From assembly GCA_032622095.1 (NCBI GenBank), contig CP136063.1, forward strand, positions 74,505,980 to 74,569,979: 64,000 nt of DNA, written 5' to 3'. The translations under genes were made by a program, and so were the position numbers. Below, piece by piece: positions 11,083 to 22,439 of the stretch (positions are counted from its first letter, which is position 1; each line of letters opens with the position of its first letter). Below the pieces are notes generated by a model, which was not told the origin of the DNA, searched no databases, and was given only the letters and a program-made list of their open reading frames with translations. The stretch is from Siphonodentalium dalli (Eukaryota > Mollusca > Scaphopoda > Gadilida > Siphonodentaliidae).

Positions 11083-11089
11083 GTGCACA

Positions 11090-12290
11090 GACTTGGGTGC
11101 TAAACCAAACATATTTGCTTGAATACTTCATTGCACCACGAAAACGCACTATAGAACGAGATTCGAGCCCCAATATTTCTACTACGTATCAACCCGCTAC
11201 ACATGCTTCACGCCGTCAAGTATTCTCTGTAGGAAGAATTTCTGTTTGCAATTAATCTTTATTAATGATCGCTAATATTCTCCGATAACGGGAGAATCAA
11301 TGACAATAATTAATTGAAACAGTCTAGCGGGTTATCGCTAAGAATATTCACACCTGGTTCGCCGGAGAAAGTTCTGCTTCTCAAGTTTCCCGGTCACAAG
11401 ATAATTTCTCCGTCAGAAGTTTCTCCGTCAGGAGAATTTATATACACAAGTAATTCGCACAATGATCTAGGCTTAATGGTCTTAGTTTGGTCAGGAAAAG
11501 TATATTTATTTCAGTTTTACATTTCTCGAAGCTCGTTAAGTTCATGTTTCATAAGTTCATCAAGGAAAAACCTGATTTATTTCGGTCATATGTTTTCTAA
11601 TCTGTTTTATTTACAATAATGTAGAAGTTTCCACACTGACCTCAAGTATATTTTTACTTATCTATCCGAATGGTGTCGGGAATGAAGTTTCTTCACCTCA
11701 CCGTCCCATATACAACATGGCATATGTCATATGAACTCCCAGTATTATAAATATGGTGTTTTTTACAGTTATAATATGTTTTAAACTGTTACAATCAGAT
11801 ACAGACACAAAGGTCTTCAGTAAAAATGTGCATGATGTTGTAAAAATGCGTTTTTCCTCTCTAAAAAACCCACCCACCCGGCATACCTTCATGCAAATTT
11901 GTTATTACCCCCCCCTTGCATATTGCATATTGCGGTGGCATATTTTGAGTGTCAACTATTCGTTAATTACGAGACTAATTAATCGAATGAAAACAAAATA
12001 TCTCATAGAACATGACTCGTATGTTATTCTGCTCCAGGCTAAAGATTGACGACATTAATTTCTTATTATTTTAGTTTCTATCGCAAGTTAACACTTCTCT
12101 GTGGAGAATCCCATGTTAATTTGCTCAACAAAAATCATTTTTGTCCCATTTACACTCATATTAGATTTTACGCACTGAGAAGATGGCTAAATAAATATTC
12201 TGTGATTCCATAATATTGAGCACAAGGGGGGATTTGCTAGTTCACAAGACAGGAGACAATTTGTCGTTCAATGTCGAAATAATAATAATG
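11090..12290. other. no gene recognised
   Basis: Possible intron of the candidate gene at 10920, or intergenic. At 11260-11440 there are short dyads of TTCTCC/GGAGAA type (for example around CTCCGTCAGGAGAA). No frame resembles a known protein. Confidence 0.3.
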
Positions 12291-12589
12291 TGAAGGTGGG
12301 GCACCAACCAAAAAGCGCCACAAGGCTTGGCGAAAGACATGAGAACATTAACATGAAATTGAGCAAAAGCCTAGCCCCACCAAATCCCTCCAAGCGGGAA
12401 AGGAAATAAAACAAAACTCCCGACAACAGCCCCTCGCAACCGCCCAAAATTAAAAGTTAAAATTATCATAGGAAACAATGGAGATATAACGATTAATTCA
12501 CTGCCGAAGCAATAGGTCTCAATTTGTGAGCAATGTGGATATGATCATATGGTCAATGCTGGAATCAAAATTGTGGAACAGGGTAACGC

Positions 12590-13165
12590 TTGACCACTGC
12601 ATGGATAATGTGTAATGTTAGACTCTTGTCGAGCACAAAGATAGCAGATGGAGAGACTCTTGACAAACCCTATCATGTGGTAGGGACGAAAATCTGGAAG
12701 ATTCTTGTCGAACAGACGGACAGTTTGGAGGAAATTAAATGGCTAACCCAGCGACTGTTAATAACCAATGGGGGTATCCAGGCTGGGGTTAGACTCTTGT
12801 CAAGCGAAATAGCAGAGGGAGAGTCTTGTCAAACCTGAAAATATGTTGTTGAAAGAAATTTGGAAGACTCTTTTCTAACAAAATAGCGGTATAGAGCCAC
12901 GTGGCTAACCGGCTAGCGAATATAGAAATGGAACTTGGTACTAAAATTGGTAAGACCTTGGTCGAACCCAAAGAGAGCAAAGGGAGAGACTCTTGTCAAA
13001 CCCGAATGTTATATTTGTTTTTGTGTTTTGTCGGTATGTTCTGTAAGTTATATGAAAGGAAATATGTTATGACTCTTGTCGAACAGAAGGGCGGTCGGTC
13101 GCATGACTAACCCAGCGATGATTAATAAGCAATGTATTCAAGATGGTTAGACTCTTGTCTAAACA
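12590..13165. repeat. degenerate tandem array with GACTCTTGTC core
   Basis: At least seven occurrences of a GACTCTTGTCgAACAGA-like core lie at irregular spacing. Several are followed by GGCTAACCCAGCGA..GTTAATAA-type blocks (12740 and 13105). The array ends about 60 bp from the recombinase end of the DIRS-like element, so it may be part of that element's 3' terminal region, or older satellite it landed in. Confidence 0.5.
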
Positions 13166-13222
13166 ACAAGCCGCGCGGAATTGTAGGGGACACAATGAGA
13201 TGATGACAGCTATGAGAATTAA

Positions 13223-14226
13223 TTATAAGGCAGTATTTCGGATATAGAGTTTGAATGAATCTGATTTCCAGCGGTCCAGCGCACGGATTTGAGCATCAGA
13301 ATAACCCATAGCGGCTGATTCGGAAGCGGCACCGATCCGGAAACTGTATGCTTTATAAACCGACGAATTCAATTTGGAGAGATGGAGGCAAGACTTCAAT
13401 GCTAAGTCAAAGCGCTTGCGAGTGACCGAAGACTTCCGATATGTCAACAAATAGGGGCCCTGGAGCCGATCCCCGAAACGAAAAATACTGCTGAAGTAGC
13501 CGTACCGGGCAGATCCGATAATGTGGTTGCCAATGAAGGGTAACCCCATGAGGTGATCGGCCCTGGTCGTGTTTAAAATGGCGAAAAACGACTGATACAA
13601 ATTTAGGAGCCAGCGAAATATCGGAATATTGTAGCACATGATGGTGTGTAGACGGGGATGTGGTAGCAATCTCGCCAATGCGAGCAAAGGCGAAAAACGC
13701 AAAAACGCACATACAGCTGAATAACATTCGGCCATAAGATGAGGATGTATCGGCATCCAGCGAATTTTATCAAACTAACGAGAATTGCTCGGGTTATTGG
13801 CAAACGGATATCGACTGATGGACGAAGACGTTGTATACCGAACAAAGCTTTCTTCACTAAAAAGTGAGCGGAAGGATCGGGTAAACTACGCGTTTTGTGA
13901 TAAAACGAGAGGGCTGAAATCGTTGAGAGGATGGATTTATGACCATAGTGGTGATTGAATAAATAAGCGACAAACTGAAGCATGACTGCTATTGGAATAG
14001 GTAGAGTGGGGAAGAAACAAAAATGAATTCAAAAGCTGGTATACATTGCCCAGGACCGCCGATACTGCGTAATGGTATTAGGCGCCAAGGAATTATGTAA
14101 GAGCAGATTCACGGTGCCATCAAGCTGTTCAGATGAAGATGCAGGGGTCTGAGGTCGGGTTCGTTGTTGCTCCATGGACCCAGTTCTCTGAATTTGTGCA
14201 CCTGTTGACGAGATAAAACGTCGCAA
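13223..14226 (-). pseudogene. DIRS-like tyrosine recombinase, frameshifted
   Basis: The SAM-like core-binding start is SLAPNTITQYRRSWAMY (about 14060-14110). The N-terminal domain continues through 13983-13740 (LFGIQRLRPSVDIRLPITRAIL). The catalytic domain begins in a second frame (FFAFARIGEIA, carrying Arg I). It ends in a third frame with YSFRIGAASESAAMGYSDAQ and RWKSDSFKLYIR, which holds Arg II, the Trp and the nucleophilic Tyr. The His of the usual HxxR motif is Tyr here (codon TAC, one transition from CAC). Frame changes lie near 13720-13750 and 13420-13440. The enzyme would integrate circular cDNA; this copy cannot. Confidence 0.75.
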
Positions 14227-15600
14227 ATATGATTAGAGCGACTACTAAGATGGACAACTTTGAACATTATATTGAATTTAAGAGCGTGTAGGACTAACTG
14301 ACGTAATAAAGTGAGTAATTGTGAATCCTTACAAGACTGTTTATTCAGGACATGGATCACAGCTTCATTATCGCAATATAACAGAATACTTTTATTGGCC
14401 ATAAACTTTCCCCAGAGAGCAAAAGCTAACACGATATAGTTCCAGGACTGCTATGTTGATAAATTATGTCAGATTAAAAGGCCCATAAACCCATCTGGAC
14501 CCAAATATAGCGCCAAAACCTAGGGATTGTGCAGCATCAGTGTATACATTGAGTTGGTCGTTAGAGATCCATTTCTCATCTAAAAAGAAGGTCCTACCAT
14601 TGAATGATTGTAAAAAAAACTAACCAAATCCGAAGATAAGCTTTAACCTGTTTGATGAGTCTGATTGTATGGTGCGGGTGAGAGACTTTTAGTTTTAGAT
14701 TGATTAACCGGCGTAAAAAGACTCGCACCGGGAGCAAAACTGAGCAAGTGAAGTTCAGTAAGCCAATAATACTTTGGAGTTCGCCGAAGGAATGCAATCC
14801 TCTCACGGCATGTTGAAAGTTTATCGAGTGGTAACTAACCGGGCTTCCATGCGCACTGTATCAAGTTCAATACCTAAAAAGGACATGACCTGGCAGGCTC
14901 GAACTTTTTCTCGGGCGACAGAGGGACCCTCAGAAAGTCACAAACGGATACAAATTGATTGAGAGCTAGGCTGCAGGCCGATTGCGTCGGATGAGCTATC
15001 AAAAAATCGTCAAGCACGTGTGTGATCAAATACACCCCATATTTTCGATCTATCCACTCTAGGGCGGTGCTAAAAGATTCAAATTTTTTACAAGAACTGG
15101 AAGCACCCATCGAGAAAGTACGATCGTAATAGAAGACGTCGTTCCACCGAATTCCTAACAGGTTATGGTCGGTCGGATGGATATAAATTATTTTGAACGC
15201 ACTTTGTACATCAGACTTGCACAGGTAACTGGAAGGCCCAGCGAGCTTGATTAACCGGATAGCATCGTATATGGTGGAATATTGAACGGTGGAGAATTCC
15301 GATGAAATACCATCATTGACCGAATCATTGTGAGGAAACGACAAATTGTGAATGAGCCGATAGTTCAAATTATCGAACAGTGAGATTTTCTGAGGACCAC
15401 TGAATCCCAACTGAAATCCACGAGTGAACCATTTGAGTAAATATTGAGAGAGATGGGTTGGATAACCCTCTAAAGGTAATGATAACTGGTAGACCTTAAC
15501 AGGAGTGCATAGAGCAGTACTCGAACCAGGGTCCTCATTTAGCAAACTTGGCTTGTGCGGCGGCGCGCGAAGGATCGGTGTGTCTTGCGGCGGCGGGTTC
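14109..15600 (-). pseudogene. DIRS-like reverse transcriptase and RNase H
   Basis: The RT begins around PLEGYPTHLSQYLLKWFTRG. It includes LNYRLIHNLSFP, the motif A region SSYLCKSDVQSAFKIIYIHP, RTFSMGASSSCKKFESF, and the catalytic box THVLDDFLIA (LDD in place of YADD, as usual in DIRS). After a frameshift near 14880-14900 the connection continues (LQSIIGLLNFTCSVLLP, then PHHTIRLIKQVKA). RNase H shows its first acidic residue in NVYTDAAQSLGFGAIFG (about 14540) and LLYCDNEAVIHVLN, with the C-terminal part SSRSNHICDVLSR. At least three frame breaks are present. Confidence 0.75.
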
Positions 15601-15779
15601 GGGAGCCCGGGTCGAGCCCCTGCCGTTCCGAAAGGGGCACCGGATGTGTGGATAGATTCGATCACAGGCAGGACAATTGTGTTTGAAAGTGCAGGAAGCC
15701 CGCTGACAGCGCTAGCCATCATGAAAACGAAAGCAGTATTGAGGAGGCGCCCCAGATACATTGGCCACCAAGGGTCTGT

Positions 15780-17173
15780 TGTTAGCTGGTTGGAATTGGT
15801 GAAATACGAACGGCCATTGCGATGAGAAGGTTTGGCAGTAAACTGCTTGGGAGCCGAAGTCGACGCAGAGATGCGATCGAGGCGCGCCTCTAACCACATC
15901 TCATTGTGGATCTGGTTCCACCTGATAAAGGTATACTGCTGACGCAGTTTGCGAAAGGATGTGTCACACCACTGTCAATTGCCCTTGTGGGTAGCAATGG
16001 AGCGGATATTGGCTATGTATTTGAGCATTTCCCGCGGAACTAAATTATGAGCATCGTCGCACAGCATCAGGTAGACGGCCATGTAGCGCTCGAAACCAAT
16101 AAACCACTGACCCAGACTTAGGATGCCTTTCACCGGCTTGGATGTGTAGGACCAGAATGGGGTCAAAGAATCATTGGCATCCAACGTCACATCAAACCCT
16201 CTCCGACGGCGGAATCTAACAATGTAGCCAAATTGACATATTCATCGGCCCATATTTTCTCGCGTATTTTGAGAGGAACCTGATCCTCAATCGGCAACGT
16301 AGTTGTTACAAATGAACCCATACATGTACATAAGCTGACATCCGAGTGATTACAGTGGGGGCAGCTGTGGAAAACCCCACCCCTGAAACCGAAAACCCCG
16401 CACTTGATGAATCCGGAAGTGGTCCTTAAAACCCAAGACCCGGCATAGTCTGATTTGCACAATTGCTGGCACCCGAGAACAGCCCGGATGAACCTGACGC
16501 AGGAAGTGAGAGTCCATGTTCCCGACAGGGAGAGGTCTGGATGACACAGACACCGGCAGCTGAATCTGGCTGGCAGGGATTTGTCCAGGCACAGAGAATG
16601 TGGGCCGAACTGCAAAAGGCTGAAATGTTCCTCCGAAGGAGTGTCCAATGGAGGACGTCACATGAGACTGAACGATGCAGGTGGGAAACAGTCCAGGGAA
16701 TGAAGGCGTGGTAAGATCCGTAGGAGGCGTGCTGACTGGAAGGTGACCGACGGAAACAGACGCCGGTAACGAAGCACCGCTGGTGTGACACAGTCCGACT
16801 GATGAAACCGCGTGAAGACCCGCAAAACCGGGAAAAGTCCAGTGGAACCCGATGCGGGTAGCTGATAACTGCTGAGTGAGAAACGGCTGGTAGAAGTCGC
16901 GGATGGAAGCCCCGAAAAAGCTAGTGATGACCCAGGCACGGTCCGCGAGCTCCACAGCGATGGCGAAGGAGCTGCCGATACAGGAGCCGACAATGATGTG
17001 ATGCCAACAGCGAAAACACAGTGACCAACACCTGGTCGAACCATGGTGGAACCGGTAACAGCAGGAGCCGGAAGGTCGGGGATCCGCCGGGGTCGGCCAC
17101 GTTTCTTCCCACTATGCGGCGGTGGTGAACTATTCGAGTGCCCACGTTTAGCAGCGGAATTGGTGGATGCCAT
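15780..17173 (-). pseudogene. DIRS-like Gag
   Basis: The start at 17173 opens a Ser/Pro-rich basic segment (KRGHSNSSPPPHSGKKRGRPRR, resembling an AT-hook). The frame then shifts repeatedly through 16955-16350 and 16648-16187. The conserved C-terminal Gag region reads KIREKIWADEYVNLATLL, then GQWFIGFERYMAVYLML, then FRKLRQQY and WNQIHNEMWLEARL. That pattern is shared by DIRS/Ngaro Gag proteins. An in-frame TGA at 15975-15977 sits between HKGN and QWCDTSF. Gag should form the particle that packages element RNA. Confidence 0.65.
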
Positions 17174-19120
17174 AGAGCTGGGGAAAAAACTAAATTAAAA
17201 TGACAGCCGCGATAAGCAACAACGTAAATCGTTGTAACCAAGGGACTGTGGCTAGCAGCCATATAGGAATGATGTAAACGTAGTCACATGAAAGTCACGG
17301 TACTAAAACAGAAGTGATCAGGGTTGATCAACAACAAAACAAAACACGCAAGTAACCCAGGAGCAGGGCTGCAACGATTCACTGTGAATTCACAAAATCG
17401 CGACACCTTTACAAACTAGAGGCGCATCGGATCGGGGAAACACGAATCGCGATCCCGGGAATCAAGTAATGTGTAAAGATGGGCTAGTGTAAAAAGGGGA
17501 ACCCGGCAAAATACCCAAAAGTGAACATGTATACTATGTATAGTTGACACTGCTAGCCAACCTGTTAAAGATGCAGAATCAGATGGAGCTCCCCACAATT
17601 AATTATTAATGTGGATTCGGGGGCAAAATAATTAGAGTCGAGACGAGGAACCCGCAGATCAAGCAGATCAAAGCGCGGAGGAAAAAGATAGCGTTTTGTA
17701 AAAGCTCGTACATTGCGCCATCGAGACAGATTACTGCCCCCTTGAAAAGTCGACGAGCCGACGATTTCGGATCAATGGTGGATGATGATGGATAACGCTA
17801 AAAGCAAAACGCGGAAATGTGAGAAGAAGACACACAGTGCATCAAACAACTTGTTGAAAAATAAAACGTATAGCGGGCAATTTTGAACAGTAAAACCTCT
17901 CCAAACGGAACACCATTCAGACCGACCCGTCTGTTCGGTTTCAAGAGGTGTTCTGTTGATAGAACATCACACTATGTCGGAATATTTATTGCCGTCGGTA
18001 CCAAGCATTGTCGAAGCACAACAAACTAATTTGTGAATAATTAAATTGCAGTCAATTATATACCAAATAAAATATAAATAACAAGAGATAACACCAGTTA
18101 TAAGTAAAACATGTTAATCAATTACGTTTGGGTTAATAAGAACTAAAATGTAATTCGCGACAATGGACGGCAGTAGCCTTAACGATGGGCGAGTCATCGA
18201 TTCATATAACGGAAACGGAAATTCGAAAATGGTTGTGGTTGTTGGAGTTTGATGGTAAGGGGGCCATCAGTTCGGATGGAGTAGCGATAACTCCAAAATA
18301 GTTGAAACGGAACTCTATCTCCAGTTGTAAACGCCACATGAGTACATAGTTACACTCTATCCCGAACCCAACATAGGTAGCTAAGTTATAAATAGCACCG
18401 GTAAAAAAAAAATAATAATTAGGTCAAATCACCGCAAATTGGACATGTAAACGTTGTCAGCGAATTTAGAATACACAGGTGATAAATTTGTCCACAACGA
18501 ACAATAAATGATGAAACGGGCAAGATAACGAACTACTATAGACAGCCGCTAACCGGCGTAAGGAATGTACATGTACCCAACACCGAAAAACTCCACCGTC
18601 TACAACAAAAATGAGAGTGAGAAATCCACAATAAGCCGCGACGCTTCGTTCAAAATGATAAGAAAAACCCAAATTACGAACACGAACAAGAAACAAATCG
18701 GTGACGATAGGTCAATAAAACAATCACCGATGCCGAGATGTATATGAATTACTTATTAGTTGTTTTATACTACATATCTTTTGAAATATCTTCCCCATTT
18801 CGAAAAGAGGGAATAATTTTACCTATCTAATGATGGTCGACGTTCCACGAGTGTGCACAATGTTAAAATCATGAAATTTATACATTTTACTTGTCGTGTG
18901 AAGAAAAATATTCATTTAAATTGCTAACTGATTGAATTATGCTGAACAACATTCAGTTGAATGGTAAAATTATTTATAGACACTTCCACAATGCATCAAA
19001 TATGTTTGTGTTGGTGTAAATTATGTCTCGAAAGATAACAATGTTAATTGTTTGAAGAAAATATGAATTTTTAGCTCATGTTAATTAATTTACTTATTAA
19101 TAATTGCTCAACACTTATCA
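17174..19120. other. no gene recognised; may hold the DIRS 5' region
   Basis: About 1.9 kb without a recognisable frame. Around 17890-17965 a short imperfect hairpin is built on CAAACGGAACACC...GGTGTTCTGTTG. The element's 5' terminal repeat may lie here but I could not delimit it. Confidence 0.3.
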
Positions 19121-19123
19121 ATT

Positions 19124-20000
19124 TTGAGGGGTATCTGGTGGCGCAAGAATATGTGTGCCAATATGCAGTACGAAAGTACGATGGACCCATGGACAGTATC
19201 GCAAACGTTGGGGAGCAGCCCCCGGCTTACCCCTGACACGCAATGTTCAGAACCGTACATTAGCAGTAATCCGCGAAGTGGACAGGGCCGAACAATCTAT
19301 AGATGGGATCTTTCGATAAGAATGCTGAATTGGACTATCGACGCAGTGCTCGAGGCATGGTCAGAGAAATAACATAGCAGGCATATTCCCAAACTGACCG
19401 CATGTTAACACCTGGTACATTATCTATAGATGGAATCAAGACGATTGTCCCGACTGACTGGACTTCGGACACTTCACGAGTCACTGTAAAGATACCAGCC
19501 TGTAGTATATATATATGCTGCAGCGAGATTTCGAGTCGAAACGAAGTCCGATGCTTTCTACTGAGAACTACGATGGCAGACATACCAAGAAGAAAAGACG
19601 CTAGCAGCGAGATGGCCGTGAATACAAGGTAAACGACAGCAGACGACAGGCCAAGATGCTCAAATAGAGACCAGCGAATTCAACCTATGACGAAGCGATG
19701 AGCCCACGAGACGCGCAGACGACAGGAAAGCGAACTCAACCTACGAAGACAATAGAAGCCCACGATTCACGTAGACGACAGAAAGACGAACTCAATCTAC
19801 GAAAAATAATAGAACCCCATGATTCACGTAGACGACAGGAAGACGAACCCGACGAAGATATTCCATACCAACGACCCGAAGATATTCTATTGAACTGTTT
19901 GTAATAAATGATCAAATCGTTTTGATTGTCTGAACGTTATATGTCCCCCGTCTTGGCACATCTGGCATGCGCCCGGGGGAGGGGGTAGTGTTGCCCAAAA
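19124..20000 (+). mobile_element. possible 3' end of an LTR retroelement
   Basis: A basic, internally repeated frame contains three diverged 66-bp repeats of the type CACGATTCACGTAGACGACAG (about 19705-19855). It ends at 19904 in DEDIPYQRPEDILLNCL. About 65 bp later comes a polypurine run (GGGGGAGGGGGTAG, 19974-19987) followed by TGTTGCCCAAAATTGTTGG. A Pol tail, a polypurine tract and then TG.. is how gypsy-like elements end. I found no matching 5' LTR, integrase or RT. Chance or another repeat type is possible. Confidence 0.25.
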
Positions 20001-20438
20001 TTGTTGGCAAAATGTGTTCATCTTTCAGGGAGAAGTCATAATCATGTCCCTGCAGTACGGCTCAACCAATCTGCGGATGCAATGCAACAACACTGAAGCA
20101 CAGGCAATCGTCGCTCGGTCTACAACACACCATTACAAGAAAACCAATGTCAGAAATGGTAACGCGCTCATGATCATATATTATATACCCATGATTGTAA
20201 TTATAGAATATAAAATATATTGTGTTCACGAATGACCAACACATAATTCCGTTAAAACAACTAATCCTTCAAATTATTACAACAACTATATACGGCTTTA
20301 TCATTGAAGGTTTCTCATGCATCTCACCATAATTCCCAACTACACCTTTTACCGGACTCGGCCTGTGGGTCGCAGTGTGTCTTTTATTCCTCTCCCAAAA
20401 ATTACCATTTCTATAAATAAAACGCCCATGGCCCACTG

Positions 20439-20895
20439 TATATTCGTGGTTTAGCCATTGATGACTTTTTCGTGGGTTCGTAAATTCTTGGGTCCCCCGG
20501 TACTAACTGTCGCCTCCAATCCCCAATAATAACAATCAGGTCCAACGAATAGAAGTGCAGACACCTCGGCGATCCGTCGGAAATTGCGCATCCGCACAGT
20601 AGGCTTATACATAATGATCATGTCGGGTGTCCAAGCTTTTGCTGACGACTATTGAGAATGTCAACAACGGTATTTTATTACATAAATCTATATAACCAAG
20701 GTGAAAGTCACTCTCTTCTCATAACATAACTCCATAGGCTTTGAATGTACATCCGGTCAATAGAGTTACATGTATGCACCCGCATGACATTCTCAAAAGT
20801 TAACATTTTTTGGTGCAGTTTTTAATTTCGTGGATATCAACAACCACGAAAATCATGAACATTGGATCACCCCGAATAAATATACTTTTACAGTA
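20439..20895. repeat. imperfect terminally inverted repeat with TTCGTGG motifs
   Basis: The left edge reads ACTGTATATTCGTGG... and the right edge, reverse-complemented, reads TACTGTAAAAGTATATTTATTCGG...TTTTCGTGG. Motifs of the 'tttcgtgg / ccacgaaa' kind recur inside. Repeats with an ACTGTA start and hydroxy-palindromic TTCGTGG/CCACGAA cores are common in mollusc-like genomes. Boundaries are approximate. Confidence 0.3.
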
Positions 20896-21000
20896 TACAC
20901 CATTATAACATACGATACACGTGTCGGTCTATAACACACCATTATAGTATACGATATGCATGTCGGTCTACCATACACCATTATAATATACGATATACGC
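20887..21000. repeat. ~49-bp tandem repeat, 2.5 copies
   Basis: Units contain CACCATTATAxxATACGATA followed by xxCATGTCGGTCTA. Copies start at about 20898, 20947 and 20977. Short and non-coding. Confidence 0.6.
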
Positions 21001-21009
21001 TGCAATGCA

Positions 21010-22430
21010 CTGGCAACCTACGTGTACGTTACTTGCCTATCATACCCTTAATAACCAGTCATGATCCAGGTTGAGAGCAAGCGATCAAAGGTAGTCATCT
21101 GTTATTCTCGCAAGCGATATGCAAGAAGAAAAGACTGATGCGACTTTCAAACATCCAAACTATTATACTATCTTCGATTTGAATTCGGTGGTTTCAAATA
21201 AAATACCTTGTTATTTTAACTCATTTTAAGTGATGCAAAGGTTAAAATGTATTGACAAAATCGAATTATCAACACACAATTGAACGAAACAAATACCTCA
21301 ATTTCTAGACAAAATGGCATGCCATCGTGGCTTAGGCTCCTATTACTAATTCCCAGTTATATTTTTCCTAACCCTAGACCGCCTGGTGGAAATACGCTGT
21401 CAGTATTAGATATACCTGCGACTGACATTCAAATTTATGACATACTAGCATGGTTACCCGGCGTTGCCCAGGTTAATGCGATGTGAAACCCTCTGCATGC
21501 TGTGGATATTTGTTGGGAATAGAGAATACTCTTGCTCAAAGTGCTATACGTATTTTCATAAATTGTATATTTAAATAGCATCACAAAACATGATTAGTAC
21601 AGTCATGGAACATACGCAGTGGCTTATAGTAAGTAATGACCTTGTCAATTTTGATTTTGTTTATCGCGATTAATCCGTTCCACCAATAATGAAGTATTTA
21701 TTTATTTACAACTGCGTATACTTTAGACGTTATAATATGATGCATGAACATCATAAACACATTAGTTCGCAAAAATAAAAGACGACAATTGGGTTTTACA
21801 TATTGAGATGTATCAATCAATCTAGTGGGTTGGACTAAGCGCTTGATGACACCACCTGACTATCATATCTCCACGAAGATACAGATGTTTCAAAGAAATT
21901 TCCAGGTGCACCTCTGTTCATTGTGCTATATATTGGCTAAATATTCTCAGTTTAAAAGAAATGTTGCTGCGCACGTATTTCAGCTACATGTGCCAGGCAC
22001 AGAGCGAGATTTTGAGTTGTTTATGTCAGTCCACGAGTCTGTTCTAAAACCCTTGTCATATGTCAGTATTGGAGGATCCTGAAAAGTCATGTGCTACTGA
22101 CTGCGTTTTTTTTATATCAGAAGAAACTATATTTGACTGCACACTGTGATCACTATTTTTGCACAGGCCTTCCATATCTCTTGACAAATTGTAACTTTTT
22201 GTGTGGAAACTGTATTGAATGGAACAGACTCAATTGTGTTATAATATATATGCAATCCTCTGACGGTTCGAGGTCTCTCCGTTTGCATGAATATATGTAT
22301 CTCTTAAATAGAATGATAAATATACGTTTAATGCTTTTTCTATGTATCTCTTTTTGCTAGCTCATTGTGTGAATGCCTGATTGCCATCCCCATATAAATA
22401 TGACAGTTGAAAAGATATAATTGTTCAAGC
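21010..22430. other. no gene recognised
   Basis: Frames of 68-89 codons at 21280-21486, 21825-22082 and 22091-22360 match nothing I know and have no conserved partner. The segment TTACCCGGCGTTGCCCAGGTTA at about 21455 resembles sequence often found in dispersed repeats. Confidence 0.3.
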
Positions 22431-22439
22431 GACTTAAGT

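Larger units (their letters stand above)
13223..17173 (-). mobile_element. DIRS/Ngaro-like tyrosine-recombinase retrotransposon (degenerate)
   Basis: Minus-strand order is Gag, reverse transcriptase, RNase H, then tyrosine recombinase. This is the hallmark of YR retrotransposons, which have no DDE integrase and no aspartic protease. I see neither the methyltransferase domain of some DIRS elements nor the SGNH domain of Ngaro, so the subfamily is open. Terminal inverted or split direct repeats were not identified. Every module has frameshifts or stops, so this is a dead copy. Confidence 0.8.

Noticed and set aside
11360-11445. Heat-shock-element-like AGAAxxTTCT words
   Set aside because: Only two loose matches with no associated gene or TATA box at the right distance; likely chance in AT-rich DNA.
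15505-15825. 106-codon plus-strand frame
   Set aside because: It is antisense to the DIRS-like RT region.
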